From the NCBI RefSeq assembly GCF_029227915.1, contig NC_079885.1:10591001-10655000 (forward strand): DNA of 64,000 bases. The letters are read 5' to 3'. This document shows positions 24,990 through 34,868 of the stretch, one piece after another. The notes under the pieces are model-generated. The model saw only the letters and a list, made by a program, of their open reading frames with translations. It did not search any database and was not told the origin of the DNA. Source of the DNA: Hydractinia symbiolongicarpus. Lineage: Eukaryota; Cnidaria; Hydrozoa; Anthoathecata; Hydractiniidae. The position numbers and the translations under genes were made by a program. Position 1 is the first letter of the stretch. Every line of letters starts with the position of its first letter.

Positions 24990-26690
24990 AACTATAAAAT
25001 TTTAGGCGGGCTACAAAACAGCGGAAGTCAGTTCTCCGTCATTGATGCCACACTCCATCCCTGCAGGTCTGAAATAGTATTGTGCATTAAACATACGAAT
25101 CAAGGTGCAAGGACGTAACCCTTTTCGCTTCAAGAACTATTATTATATAGATAGTCAATAAGGTCCGTTGAAATCTGCCTAGGGACAAGAACAATGAAAC
25201 TTTGAAGATAATTTTGTAGGATCTAGTGGAGTAAAGAAATATAAGGTTTTAAAAATTTAGCAAGATCTGCCATAATACAAAAAGTAAAGCTTGATATACT
25301 GATACTACTTTTGATGAATTGTCACAGAGTTATTAAAGGGGCTGCGGAACGGCTGTTGGTTTTCGACATTAGTGACTTAGACGAAAGTCGAGCTAATGAC
25401 GGCGAAAAACAAACTGGCTATTTTTCCGGCATGCATCTAATTCACAGATTCGAACATATAGATATAATTGGAATTTATATCTTCCCCAGCCTTGGTCATG
25501 TTTTCATCCAGAAGGAGTCTCTTTGTAATATACTTTTCTAAAAAAAATATTGAACCAGCGAGCAAAGTGCGCTGGTCTGTTCATTGCACAAAACGCGTTT
25601 GCCGGGATTTTAATAAGTGCGCAAGATATACGGATTGTGAGCATTTAACCGGTTCGTAGCTTCTCCAAGGTTTGAAGGTTTTCTCCATAATGTCATTGCA
25701 GGGTTTTTGCAGAGCCAAACCATTTAAAGGGGGGACGATGCGTCCATGTGCTTTATAAGTTTGCAACCATTAAATATGTTCAAATCATTGTCAATAGTTT
25801 TTTTTCTATTGACAATTTTCAAACAAAAAATATACATTATATAATTTTGTTAAATAAAAAAGAGACTAAGCACGAAATATATAATTTATGTTGAATAATA
25901 TCGAGAAGACGATAAAAAAGTCTAAGTTTTTGTTAAATATAGCAAGCTATTAAGTTGCCGTGGGAAATCGACGGAGTCACCCGTCCTTTATTTACTGTAT
26001 TTCGTGTGTCTCGCTACGTGCGGTACCATCTTTCGCAGAAACAGACAAGCTACGGCTATTATAAAAGAGAAAAAAATCGTCATATCGTGCAACAGTTCAA
26101 AGTTCAACATTAATCGGCAGACCTTAAATTAAAAATTGTGGGTGGGTGGGTGTAACCACCTTTAGTAAATTGGTCCCACTTTGGCCTCAGGTGGTGCTTA
26201 GTTTCCCACGTCGGAAATTATGTCAGTTGTGTTGTCAGTTATGTTATTGACGGCTGTCTAAATGGATTAAATTCGTGTCGTAACGTATTATCTTTTAGAG
26301 CAGTGAAATGCAAAATAAAACAAACAACAGTAAAATCGAAAGTTTCTTTTTATGATATTTTTGTTAAAAAGACTTTTTATTTGTTAAAAATACTGTAAAA
26401 CTTTAAAAAGGTAGGTAATACTTCTAAAAAGATTTTAAAATTATTGTTGGTGCTCCAACTGGCTTTTTATGCAAAAATTGGGTGTGTTTCTGTGCAGAAT
26501 TTGGAAGAAAATATCAAACTATCTAGCTACCTAGGTCTATAAAGTTCAAATTTGTATTAAGTGTAACCAGGAGAAGTTCAACGTGATTTTTCTTACCACC
26601 AAAAAGATTTCGCTGGGTGGCAAACGATTTCCCTGCTGTCCGAATATTGACCGCGCTTTTTTATTGTTGCTTCTATTGTTCTCTATCCAC
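24990..26690. other. Intergenic DNA with dispersed repeats
   Basis: About 25955-26080 is a CCACGGG-family relative (CGTGGGAAATCGACGG ... CGTGTGTCTCGCTACGTGCGGTACCATC). About 26400-26540 resembles 36990-37115 (CTTCTAAAAAGATTTTAAA, then GCTCC-ACTGG). No exon recognised. Confidence 0.45.
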
Positions 26691-26955
26691 GTGGTTATTA
26701 TCGGGCCTTGTGGTTATGAAGTTCGCTTCGCAATCACAAGGTCAGTGGTTCGGTCCACAGCGCGGGCATGCTTAGCAATTGCCTTTACCACAGATACGGG
26801 TCAACCCATCCCATGTGAGGGAAATTCGATAGGTAAGTGTCTTTACCACAGATACGGGTCAACCCATCCCATGTGAGGGAAATTCGATAGGTAAGTGTCT
26901 TTACCACAGATACGGGTCAACCCATCCCATGTGAGGGAAATTCGGTAGGTATTAC
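26690..26955 (+). repeat. tRNA-like SINE head followed by a 58 bp tandem repeat
   Basis: Bases 26695-26770 read like a tRNA-derived SINE head, with an A-box-like TTGTGGTTATGAAG and a B-box-like GGTTCGGTCC. They are followed by three near-identical 58 bp units starting at about 26783, 26841 and 26899. Each unit has CTTTACCACAGATACGGG and GAGGGAAATTCG-TAGGTA. No coding capacity is supported. Confidence 0.55.
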
Positions 26956-27048
26956 CAGTGTATACTTAATTAATACATTCCGAACACAGGACCCACATTG
27001 ATAACAGTGTTTCCAATACTAAAGTGGTTATATCCTGTATCAATATTC

Positions 27049-27049
27049 G

Positions 27050-27144
<95 letters not shown>
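27049..27144. repeat. (AAT)n microsatellite
   Basis: About 32 uninterrupted AAT triplets. The Ile-, Asn- and Tyr-rich open frames across it are artefacts. Confidence 0.97.
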
Positions 27145-27146
<2 letters not shown>

Positions 27147-27201
27147 CATAGGAGATTATTTTTGTTCCGCTACAGCATTCGTTTGTATTACTTAGCAGAA
27201 C

Positions 27202-30200
27202 ATGGCTAACAGGCAACTGCGAAGTGAAGTTTTGAAACGCGCCCTGAAGGCATGCATCGTCCAACCGGTAATAAGAAAATATCAGGTAGTAGCCGTTCGT
27301 GCGATGTGGGGAAGTGATGTTGATGCCCGCGAGGTCATTTGGGGCAAGAGAATGCAGATGGAGAACATATTGCTTAGCAACGAACAAGTATCCTGTTTTT
27401 TTTCTTGTATTACCTATATGGCCAGACCTCGTAAGAGAAAGTCGATGAGGAATGAAGGGGAGGAAGAAGAAGGAGCCGACTCTAGCAGTGAAGGTGATAA
27501 CAGAAACGGCGCAAATGCGCCTGAAACATTTCCTGGCATTTCTTTCTGGATCGCGTGCGACTTGCCAAACTGTACCTTAAGTCAATTTGAAACAAATTTT
27601 TCGAAGTCTTTTATGCAAGCCGGATTGAATTTAACAACGTGCAATGCTATACAGACAAGAGGTAAATACTTGAACCTTTTAGTACTTGAAATACTGTCAA
27701 TGTTTTTCGAATATTTTACGCCACATTTGATATTTGTAGGCAAAACCAGTGCATTGCAAGCATTCTCAGGATCGTTATACCAAGTCTTGAAAGACCACAA
27801 TAGGGAAGAAGCAAAACGGATAGTTGAGATATCCCATCGCACAATGATTAGGAGTGCAGCTAGAGATGAAGGTGTTCAACTTGACCACGTTGCTGTAATG
27901 GAAAGCGAACAGTACTCGATGAAACCCTGTCAGTTAATTCTAACAAAAAATATTGATAAAGAGATATATCAAGATGTAATTCGTGGTTTATCCGAAATCA
28001 GATTTACATCGCTTGATTTAAAAGTAATTGATAAATCGGAAGGTAAGTTGCCACGAACAAATTTACTTACTTCTCCAATAATAAGACTAAGTTTTTTGTA
28101 GAAGTTAAAACATGTTTTTACATTGTTACACGCATAGGCACAGAAGTAACTATTCCCGTTAAGCCAACTAACAAACTTTGTCAATCCGTGGATATAGTTC
28201 GAAGGATGATGGAGAGGAATAGCTTTGGACTGTGCAATGGAGGTGTATATAAAAAAATAGGAGAAAGCAGATACACATACGTTTACTGTTGTTCGGTGAA
28301 AAGCTATCTCTATCGCTCGTTGAAAAACAAAGCAATCGCCAACGAAATTACGCCAAATTTACGAGAGTTGGTATTTTTGCTGTCGGACGGCGAGTGTCAA
28401 ATAATTGATCAAATAACTCTGGATTACAATTACATTGAATGCTTGCCAAATAGAGTTTGTTATAACATCGCCAAAAAATGTTTCGATGTCAAGCCAAATT
28501 TAAAGGGATCACCCCGAGCATTCGTACGGTACTTTCATCGTGAGGGAAAAAATCCCGAACCAAAGCCATTTATAGAAGGTAATTGTTTTTACTTTTCTTT
28601 TAACGCGTTAAGAAAATGTGTTTTTTTTCTTTTAACGCGTTGTAACATATCAAGGTGGTAGTTGTAACGTGTTGTAACGTATTGTAACTTGTTGTAACGC
28701 ATTGTCAGTAAAAAAATGTTGGCTCTTTTTCTTTTAACACGTTGTAACATATCAAGGTGGCAGTTGTAACGTGATGTAACGTATTGTAACTTTTTGTAAC
28801 GCATTGTCAGTGAAGAAAATGTTTTTTTTTATCTTTCAACGCGTTGTAACATATCAAGGTAGTAGTTGTAACGTGTTGTAACGTATTGTAACTTGTTGTA
28901 ACGCATTGTCAGTGAAGAAAATGTTTTTTTTTATCTTTTAACGCGTTGTAACATATCAAGGTGGTAGTTGTAACGTGTTGTAACGTATTGTAACTTGTTG
29001 TAACGCATTGTCAGTGAAGAAAATGTGTTTTTTTTCTTTTAACGCGTTGTAACATATCAAGGTGGTAGTTGTAACGTGTTGTAACGTATTGTAACTTGTT
29101 GTAACGCATTGTCAGTAAAAAAATGTTGGCTCTTTTTCTTTTAACACGTTGTAACATACGTTGTAACATATCAAGGTGGTAGTTGTAACGTGTTGTAACG
29201 TATTGTAACTTGTTGTAACGCATTGTCAGTGAAGAAAATGTTTTTTTTATCTTTTAACGCGTTGTAACATATCAAGGTGGTAGTTGTAACGTGTTGTAAC
29301 GTATTGTAACTTGTTGTAACGCATTGTCAGTGAAGAAAATGTTGGCTCTTTTTCTTTTAACACGTTGTAACGTATTGTAACTTGTTGTAACGCATTGTCA
29401 GTGAAGAAAATGTTTTTTTTATCTTTTAACGCGTTGTAACATATCAAGGTGGTAGTTGTAACGTGTTGTAACGTATTGTAACTTGTTGTAACGCATTGTC
29501 AGTGAAGAAAATGTTGGCTCTTTTTCTTTTAACACGTTGTAACATACGTTGTAACATATCAAGGTGGTAGTTGTAACGTGTTGTAACGTATTGTAACTTG
29601 TTGTAACGTAGTTCTAAAAAAGGTGCACTGAACTACATTTGTAGGTGTCGAAAATAGCTTCCCAGATAGAAATGTGCGGTTGCGTTTTTATCAAAAATGG
29701 TACCAAATTTTGCTCGCCGGTCAGTATCCCATGAAAGAAAAGAAATTGTTGCTGGTAGGTCCTCCTGATAGTGGAAAGACGAGTTGGTTTGCTCCATTTC
29801 AAGGTAATTAAATAAAGTTCGTGAAAACTTCTGACTTTTAGACGGCACTTACTGACATACATTTGTCCTTTTAGGCATTATTCCAGAAATGTACATTGCT
29901 GGCGTGGTTCGGGATGGTCGATTCTCAGGCCACCTGATAAATAGAAATACACAAGTCGTATTTATGGATGAATGGACTAGCGACAGTCTATGTTGTGAAG
30001 ATGCAAAAAGAATATTGCAAGGTAAGTCGATGTCGATGCAGTACATGAACATTTACTTTGAATAAAATGCGGCAATGTGCAGATGGGATACCACTTTCTC
30101 TTATAGGTTTGGTTATGATCCCGCAAAAACACAAAGAACCGGCCCGTTTTCAATACAATTCGGGTTTTTTTATAACAACTAATATAATGCCGGACTTCGG

Positions 30201-31271
30201 AAATGGTGTAGATGGTGAGGCTATCCTGCGTCGTCTTGAAGTTTTCGAAACTAAGACACTTCGAGTGAAGGACAATAGCATAACAAGTAAGTATCTCATG
30301 AGAATAAATGATAACAATGGTGTAAATCAATATGCATAAAAATAAGTAATGACTTTTTTCCTGTAGAGTGGATGAGAATGCACTGCATGGAAATATTTGT
30401 GTACGTTGCCAGCCAGTTGAAAGACATCTCGCTTTTCACCAGCGAAACCAATGTTGCGAAGAAAAATCAAGTAGGCGCTGTGTACAACGACGTTGATTGC
30501 GATCCTTCGGTCTTCTTGGACGAAGAGCAAACATTGGAAGCATCTAGCAGTGGTCTAAGCACACGAGTTCAGATTGAGAATGCAGTTCCGCAAGAGGCTA
30601 TCGACTATGCCATTATTGCGACCGACGATAGGGATGGCATTTTGTACCATGCGCTTAACTTTGATCATGAACTGTTTGACATAGAAAACAAGTTACACAG
30701 TGCTGAATATATGCGCAAAATGTACGAGATAGCCGCTGGGGCATGGGAGGAAATCTGCCCATTAATTAATAACGATGAGACCTTGGTAGCATTTAAACGC
30801 CGTAAAAGGATCAACTGGCAGGGTAGTGACACGTTCTACGACACGTGGTTGCTTGCTACAAACTCCTGCCGCGATTGCTTCCCGACGAAAGAAATGAAGG
30901 AGCTCTACCCTGATTGGGCACAACTAATTGAGCAAGACGAAGACGAAGGAGAAGGTAGTAGCCACGACCGCGAAGAGAACGAGGAAGAAGAAGAGGAAAC
31001 AAACGAAGAGGAGGAAGGTCATAGGGAAGAAGAAGAAACAGAAGAACATGAAATCAATGCTCAGTCGACAAAACCTGTTTCCACTGTTAAGCAAGAATAT
31101 ATGCCGTTTTGTCCAGCAAATAACAGTACTGCTTTTATAGACCTCGTGTCAGATGATGAAAGTGTTCCTGAAATTTCTTCAGTAAAATTAGAGCTATTTT
31201 CCGCAGATAATTCAACCACTTCTCTCGATTGTGATGTTATCTGCATTAGTTCGGACGAAGAAGACAATTAA
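27202..31271 (+). CDS. SF3 helicase (parvovirus NS1 / Rep-like), seven exons, mobile-element encoded
   Basis: Exons: 27202-27661, 27740-28042, 28138-28578, 29645-29803, 29875-30021, 30107-30286, 30367-31271. All introns are GT-AG. The frame closes to 864 residues; a second Met at 27418 (MARPRKRKS) would give 792 and may be the true start. SF3 motifs lie in order: Walker A GPPDSGKT (440-447), Walker B VVFMDEW (482-488), motif C GFFITTN (523-529), arginine pair ILRR (543-546). SF3 helicases unwind DNA at replication origins of small DNA viruses and plasmids, so a replication role is inferred. No HUH nickase motif is seen in the N-terminal half. The C-terminus is very acidic and ends with two SUMO-interaction-like motifs, IDLVSDDE and VICISSDEED. 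Intron 3 (1066 bp) holds a TTGTAAC repeat array; the other introns are 71-95 bp. No function beyond helicase can be assigned. Confidence 0.85.
28629..29611 (+). repeat. Iteron-like array 1 (TTGTAAC), inside helicase intron 3
   Basis: About ten units of roughly 101 bp. A typical unit has one TTGTAAC, a 15 bp gap (ATATCAAGGTGGTAG), then four TTGTAAC heptamers each followed by 3 bp (GTG, GTA, TTG, GCA), so successive copies sit 10 bp apart. The linker is CATTGTCAGTGAAGAAAATG plus a T-rich run. One unit (about 29353) lacks the gap segment, and two (about 29137 and 29525) have an extra heptamer. The pitch places the sites on one face of the helix, as for a protein-binding array. Confidence 0.9.
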
Positions 31272-31366
31272 AAAAAAACTTTTTTTGCGTTTTCCTTCCC
31301 TCATATCCCACCACATACTCCTTTTCTAAAGTGACATGCGAAAAGCGGTTTTCTCTACAGAAATAG

Positions 31367-32550
31367 GTTACAAAGCGTTACAACGTGTTACAAGGCGTTA
31401 CAATCAGCATGTCCATGCGTTACAAGGCGTTACAAGAATCACTCTAGCCATTTCCAAAAATTTCACAGTCATTTTTTCATGGAAATAGGTTACAAAGCGT
31501 TACAACGTGTTACAAGGCGTTACAATCAGCATGTCCATGCGTTACAAGGCGTTACAAGAATCACTCTAGCCATTTCCAAAAATTTCACAGTCATTTTTTC
31601 ATGGAAATAGGTTACAAAGCGTTACAACGTGTTACAAGGCGTTACAATCAGCATGTCCATGCGTTACAAGGCGTTACAAAATCACTCTAGCCATTTCCAA
31701 AAATTTCACAGTCATTTTTTCATGGAAATAGGTTACAAAGCGTTACAACGTGTTACAAGGCGTTACAATCTGCATGTCCATGCGTTACAAGGCGTTACAA
31801 GAATCACTCTAGCCATTTCCAAAAATTTCACAGTCATTTTTTCATGGAAATAGGTTACAAAGCGTTACAACGTGTTACAAGGCGTTACAATCTGCATGTA
31901 CATGCGTTACAAGGCGTTACAAGAATCACTCTAGCCATTTCCAAAAATTTCACAGTCATTTTTTCATGGAAATAGGTTACAAAGCGTTACAACGTGTTAC
32001 AAGGCGTTACAATCAGCATGTCCATGCGTTACAAGGCGTTACAAGAATCACTTTAGTCATTTCCAAAAATTTCACAGTCATTTTTTCATGGAAATAGGTT
32101 ACAAAGCGTTACAACGTGTTACAAGGCGTTACAATCTGCATGTCCATGCGTTACAAGGCGTTACAAGAATCACTCTAGCCATTTCCAAAAATTTCACAGT
32201 CATTTTTTCATGGAAATAGGTTACAAAGCGTTACAACGTGTTACAAGGCGTTACAATCAGCATGTCCATGCGTTACAAGGCGTTACAAGAATCACTCTAG
32301 CCATTTCCAAAAATTTCACAGTCATTTTTTCATGGGGAAATAGGTTACAAAGCGTTACAACGTGTTACAAGGCGTTACAATCTGCATGTCCATGCGTTAC
32401 AAGGCGTTACAAGAATCACTCTAGCCATTTCCAAAAATTTCACAGTCATTTTTTCATGGAAATAGGTTACAAAGCGTTACAACGTGTTACAAGGCGTTAC
32501 AATCAGCATGTCCATGCGTTACAAGGCGTTACAAGAATCACTTTAGTCAT
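31367..32550 (-). repeat. Iteron-like array 2 (GTTACAA on +, TTGTAAC on -)
   Basis: Ten units of about 121 bp. Each has four GTTACAA heptamers on a 10 bp pitch (spacers AGC, CGT, GGC), a 15 bp gap (TCAGCATGTCCATGC), two more heptamers 10 bp apart, then a linker with CCATTTCCAAAAATTTCAC. The heptamer is the reverse complement of that in array 1, and the gap length is the same although its sequence is unrelated. The array lies between the helicase gene and the small ORF. Long open frames through it are repeat artefacts. Confidence 0.9.
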
Positions 32551-32676
32551 TTTAAGTAGGAATGGGGATGAGTGTGCGTTTAATGAATGTCGCATTTGCG
32601 CCATTATTTGCATACTTAAAGGCTTACAGCGTGTAAGTTTCACCTAAATTGTGTGGACGCTTATGTGTACGCTAAA

Positions 32677-33015
32677 ATGGTGAATGAAGAGGCAGTTGTG
32701 GTAAACGTTTCGGATAACGAATGCTCAGCATCTAAGGAGGTTTTACCGTTCTCACATTCCTGTTCAACGCTGACAATTTCCGTGGAAAAAAATATTGTTT
32801 GCCTATCAGATGATGAAGTTTTCCTAACTATACCGATAGCGGCTTTGAAGGGAGAACCAAGTTTTTGCGAACCGCCTTCACACACGAGGGTACTTAATAC
32901 ACCAGATTATTGGCCAAATCGTAAGAGGAAAAAAAGCCTTTATGTGTACGCCGGTTTTGACTGTAACAAAGTTAAAAGACTATTTGAATATTCTGGTTTT
33001 CAAAAATCTTTGTAA
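32677..33015 (+). CDS. Small protein with two SUMO-interaction-like motifs
   Basis: The ATG at 32677 gives 112 residues; a 5' exon cannot be excluded. No family is recognised. It contains AVVVNVSDNE near the start and NIVCLSDDE in the middle. Both are hydrophobic tetrads followed by acidic residues, the layout of SUMO-interaction motifs, and both resemble the two motifs at the helicase C-terminus. Similar motifs suggest a shared partner or a common origin (inference). It lies directly after array 2 and ends 38 bp from the stop of the convergent recombinase gene. It may also be an exon of a longer transcript. Confidence 0.55.
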   Translation: MVNEEAVVVNVSDNECSASKEVLPFSHSCSTLTISVEKNIVCLSDDEVFLTIPIAALKGEPSFCEPPSHTRVLNTPDYWPNRKRKKSLYVYAGFDCNKVKRLFEYSGFQKSL

Positions 33016-33030
33016 ATTTACAAAGTTATT

Positions 33031-33036
33031 TTTATT
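33031..33036 (-). terminator. Polyadenylation signal AATAAA of the recombinase-like gene
   Basis: TTTATT on the + strand reads AATAAA on the - strand, 18 bp past the stop codon at 33054-33056. It lies in the 38 bp gap between the convergent ORFs, so the two transcripts probably overlap at their 3' ends. Confidence 0.5.
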
Positions 33037-33053
33037 ATAAATACAATTTAAAC

Positions 33054-34706
33054 TTATATAAATTTTTTTGTCTTCGCTCTAACCGCCAATGTACTAGCTT
33101 TACGGCTACAATGAAAGGAGTAGTTAGGATCTGCGAGAATGGAAGTCCATTTTGCATTGCCATATTTTTGTAGCCCAGCTTGTAAAAACTTGTCCTCCAT
33201 GGCACTAAAACTAACTTTTTTCTGTCTCGTTTGAACAGGTGTTTCGTCTTCCAAAGTACTTCCAGACGTTTTTACATTTTTGGTGTTACTATTGATTTCG
33301 CTTACAGTTAAAGTACACGTTGTTTGATCTCGTAATTTATCCATACATAACCTGGCTTTTGCAGCTATATTGCGCGATTCAGTCTTCTGGTAATGAACTT
33401 TAGCTACCTGCGACGTGTGTTTTTGATCTTGAGAAAGAATTGCTTGTTCTTTTGTTTCTAAGTGTGCAACACTTTCGGTTTCGATGATTTGCCTATATCG
33501 TGTATATAAATCCTTTATATACTTACCAATTGCTTGATAAACAATTCTACCGAATACGTCCGAAATACGCGTCAACTGCTTACCATTTCGACACACTAGT
33601 AGATAATCGTTGGTGGGGTTCAATCTTCGTCGTACATTGTCAATGTATTCGTTTATTAGTGTGAGTACATCTATGGAAAAATAAAGAGAGTCAAATCCGT
33701 ATTTCTCCGCAGTTTTAAAGACATTCTGATCTATAAAACCATCCTCTTTCACGCCTTTAATCATTGTTACTGTAAGAGTTTGATACGTCATGGGTCTTGA
33801 AGCCTTCACCATTAAAAATAATACAGCTACTATGAAGGAAGTCGAAAATGATAAATCGTGTGCTGCGACACATGCACTTGCGTTTTTAGCATTTAACACA
33901 ATTTGTTTATATTTTTCACTATGGTATGGTATCACCTTTTGTAAATCATATAGTGTCGCCCAACAGTCTATACTGTTTAGATATTCAACACTTAAGATAC
34001 ACTTCCATTCAGCTTTCATTTTACGAAGGAGGAATTTCTTAACACGGTGCAAATAAATCTCTGCAGCAACAAATACCGACAAATTTTTTTCAGTCGTACC
34101 TGTGCTTCGTCTGTAATCAAGCATGTGCCCAATAGCATTCATGTAGCCAATTATTCCTGAGAAGCCAACCTTCCATTGGTCTCTCAAAAAATCTACGAAA
34201 TCAGAAAGCATATTAATAGAGCCAACACAGTAGTCGATAACAGGGAATGGTACTTCCCATACCGAAGGAGAATCCTCGCAGCAATATTTGGCATACTTTA
34301 AAACTTTACAAGTTATTTGATCGGCCTGAGAATGATCTTTACCACCACCACCTGGACTTTTTAACCATGTCCTAAATGCAACTGCCAAATTACATGTTTT
34401 AGCAAAAGACGGCATTGAAAATGTGGAGGCGCGCTTTCTTTGGGGATCTTTTATGCGATTTCTCGTACTGAAGTGGGGAAGTACTTCGTCGATATTCGGT
34501 CTTTTATCGAAATAATAAAACCATCCATGACGGTTATAGACATGTTTTCTACACCCTCTTTTACTTCCATACGACTCGCTGTCACAATCAGCCACAGGAC
34601 AACAAAAGCGGTTATCTTTATCAGGCATTAACTTAAGCCTTTTCGATCTCATTGAGGCTCCCAATGCCTCTTTCCACGCAGGCTTTTGCAAGACTCGTTT
34701 TGTCAT
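33054..34706 (-). CDS. Tyrosine-recombinase-like protein with C2H2 finger and Myb domain
   Basis: 550 residues from the ATG at 34706; the frame stays open upstream to a possible splice acceptor (TTTGTTTCTAG), so a 5' exon may exist. A C2H2 finger has Cys36, Cys41, His55 and His60. A large alpha-rich middle leads to a recombinase-like core: Arg304 in ASRPMTYQTL (box I-like), an RYRQ block near 403-406, then KHTSQVAKVHYQK with His430 and Tyr439 as likely box II residues. This arrangement recalls Crypton-type tyrosine recombinases, which cut and rejoin DNA through a Tyr. Residues about 500-548 look like a Myb/SANT domain (EDKFLQAGLQKYGNAKW then TLAVRAKTKK), close in style to telomere-repeat binding Mybs. 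It is convergent with the small ORF and presumably part of the same element. Box II lacks a textbook HxxR, so the assignment is probable, not certain. Confidence 0.7.
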   Translation of the reverse strand: MTKRVLQKPAWKEALGASMRSKRLKLMPDKDNRFCCPVADCDSESYGSKRGCRKHVYNRHGWFYYFDKRPNIDEVLPHFSTRNRIKDPQRKRASTFSMPSFAKTCNLAVAFRTWLKSPGGGGKDHSQADQITCKVLKYAKYCCEDSPSVWEVPFPVIDYCVGSINMLSDFVDFLRDQWKVGFSGIIGYMNAIGHMLDYRRSTGTTEKNLSVFVAAEIYLHRVKKFLLRKMKAEWKCILSVEYLNSIDCWATLYDLQKVIPYHSEKYKQIVLNAKNASACVAAHDLSFSTSFIVAVLFLMVKASRPMTYQTLTVTMIKGVKEDGFIDQNVFKTAEKYGFDSLYFSIDVLTLINEYIDNVRRRLNPTNDYLLVCRNGKQLTRISDVFGRIVYQAIGKYIKDLYTRYRQIIETESVAHLETKEQAILSQDQKHTSQVAKVHYQKTESRNIAAKARLCMDKLRDQTTCTLTVSEINSNTKNVKTSGSTLEDETPVQTRQKKVSFSAMEDKFLQAGLQKYGNAKWTSILADPNYSFHCSRKASTLAVRAKTKKFI

Positions 34707-34843
34707 TCCGATTTCTTTAAAGTTCTCTAGAAACAAAATTTATAGAAAGTTTATAACAATATTAGTTTTTAACAAAGCATAGAAAGTAGGATAAAAAAAA
34801 GAATCCTATTTACTATAAATTTAAAGTTTGAACAACTTACCTT

Positions 34844-34868
34844 ATACTTTACTTCGTATACAAAGTAT
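34844..34868. other. Candidate recombination site: ATACTTT-11 bp-AAAGTAT
   Basis: Perfect 7 bp inverted repeats flank an 11 bp core (ACTTCGTATAC), 138 bp upstream of the recombinase-like ATG. Tyrosine recombinases often use such inverted arms around a short core. The role is inferred; an AT-rich palindrome this short can occur by chance. Confidence 0.3.

Noticed and set aside
26998-27387. Poly-Ile, poly-Asn and poly-Tyr open frames
   Set aside because: They are translations of the (AAT)n microsatellite in different frames.
27202-31271. An integrated parvovirus
   Set aside because: Only the SF3 helicase resembles parvoviral NS1. The gene has six introns, no HUH nickase motif is seen and no capsid gene is present, so an element-encoded helicase is the safer call.
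28629-32550. Regular arrays resembling CRISPR
   Set aside because: Repeats are about 101 and 121 bp with near-identical 'spacers', built from internal heptamers, in a eukaryotic locus with introns. There are no unique spacers and no cas genes.
31629-32647. Open frames through array 2 (MEIGYKALQRVTRRYN repeats)
   Set aside because: Open only because the unit lacks stops in that frame. Unit-length changes shift the frame, and no domain is present.
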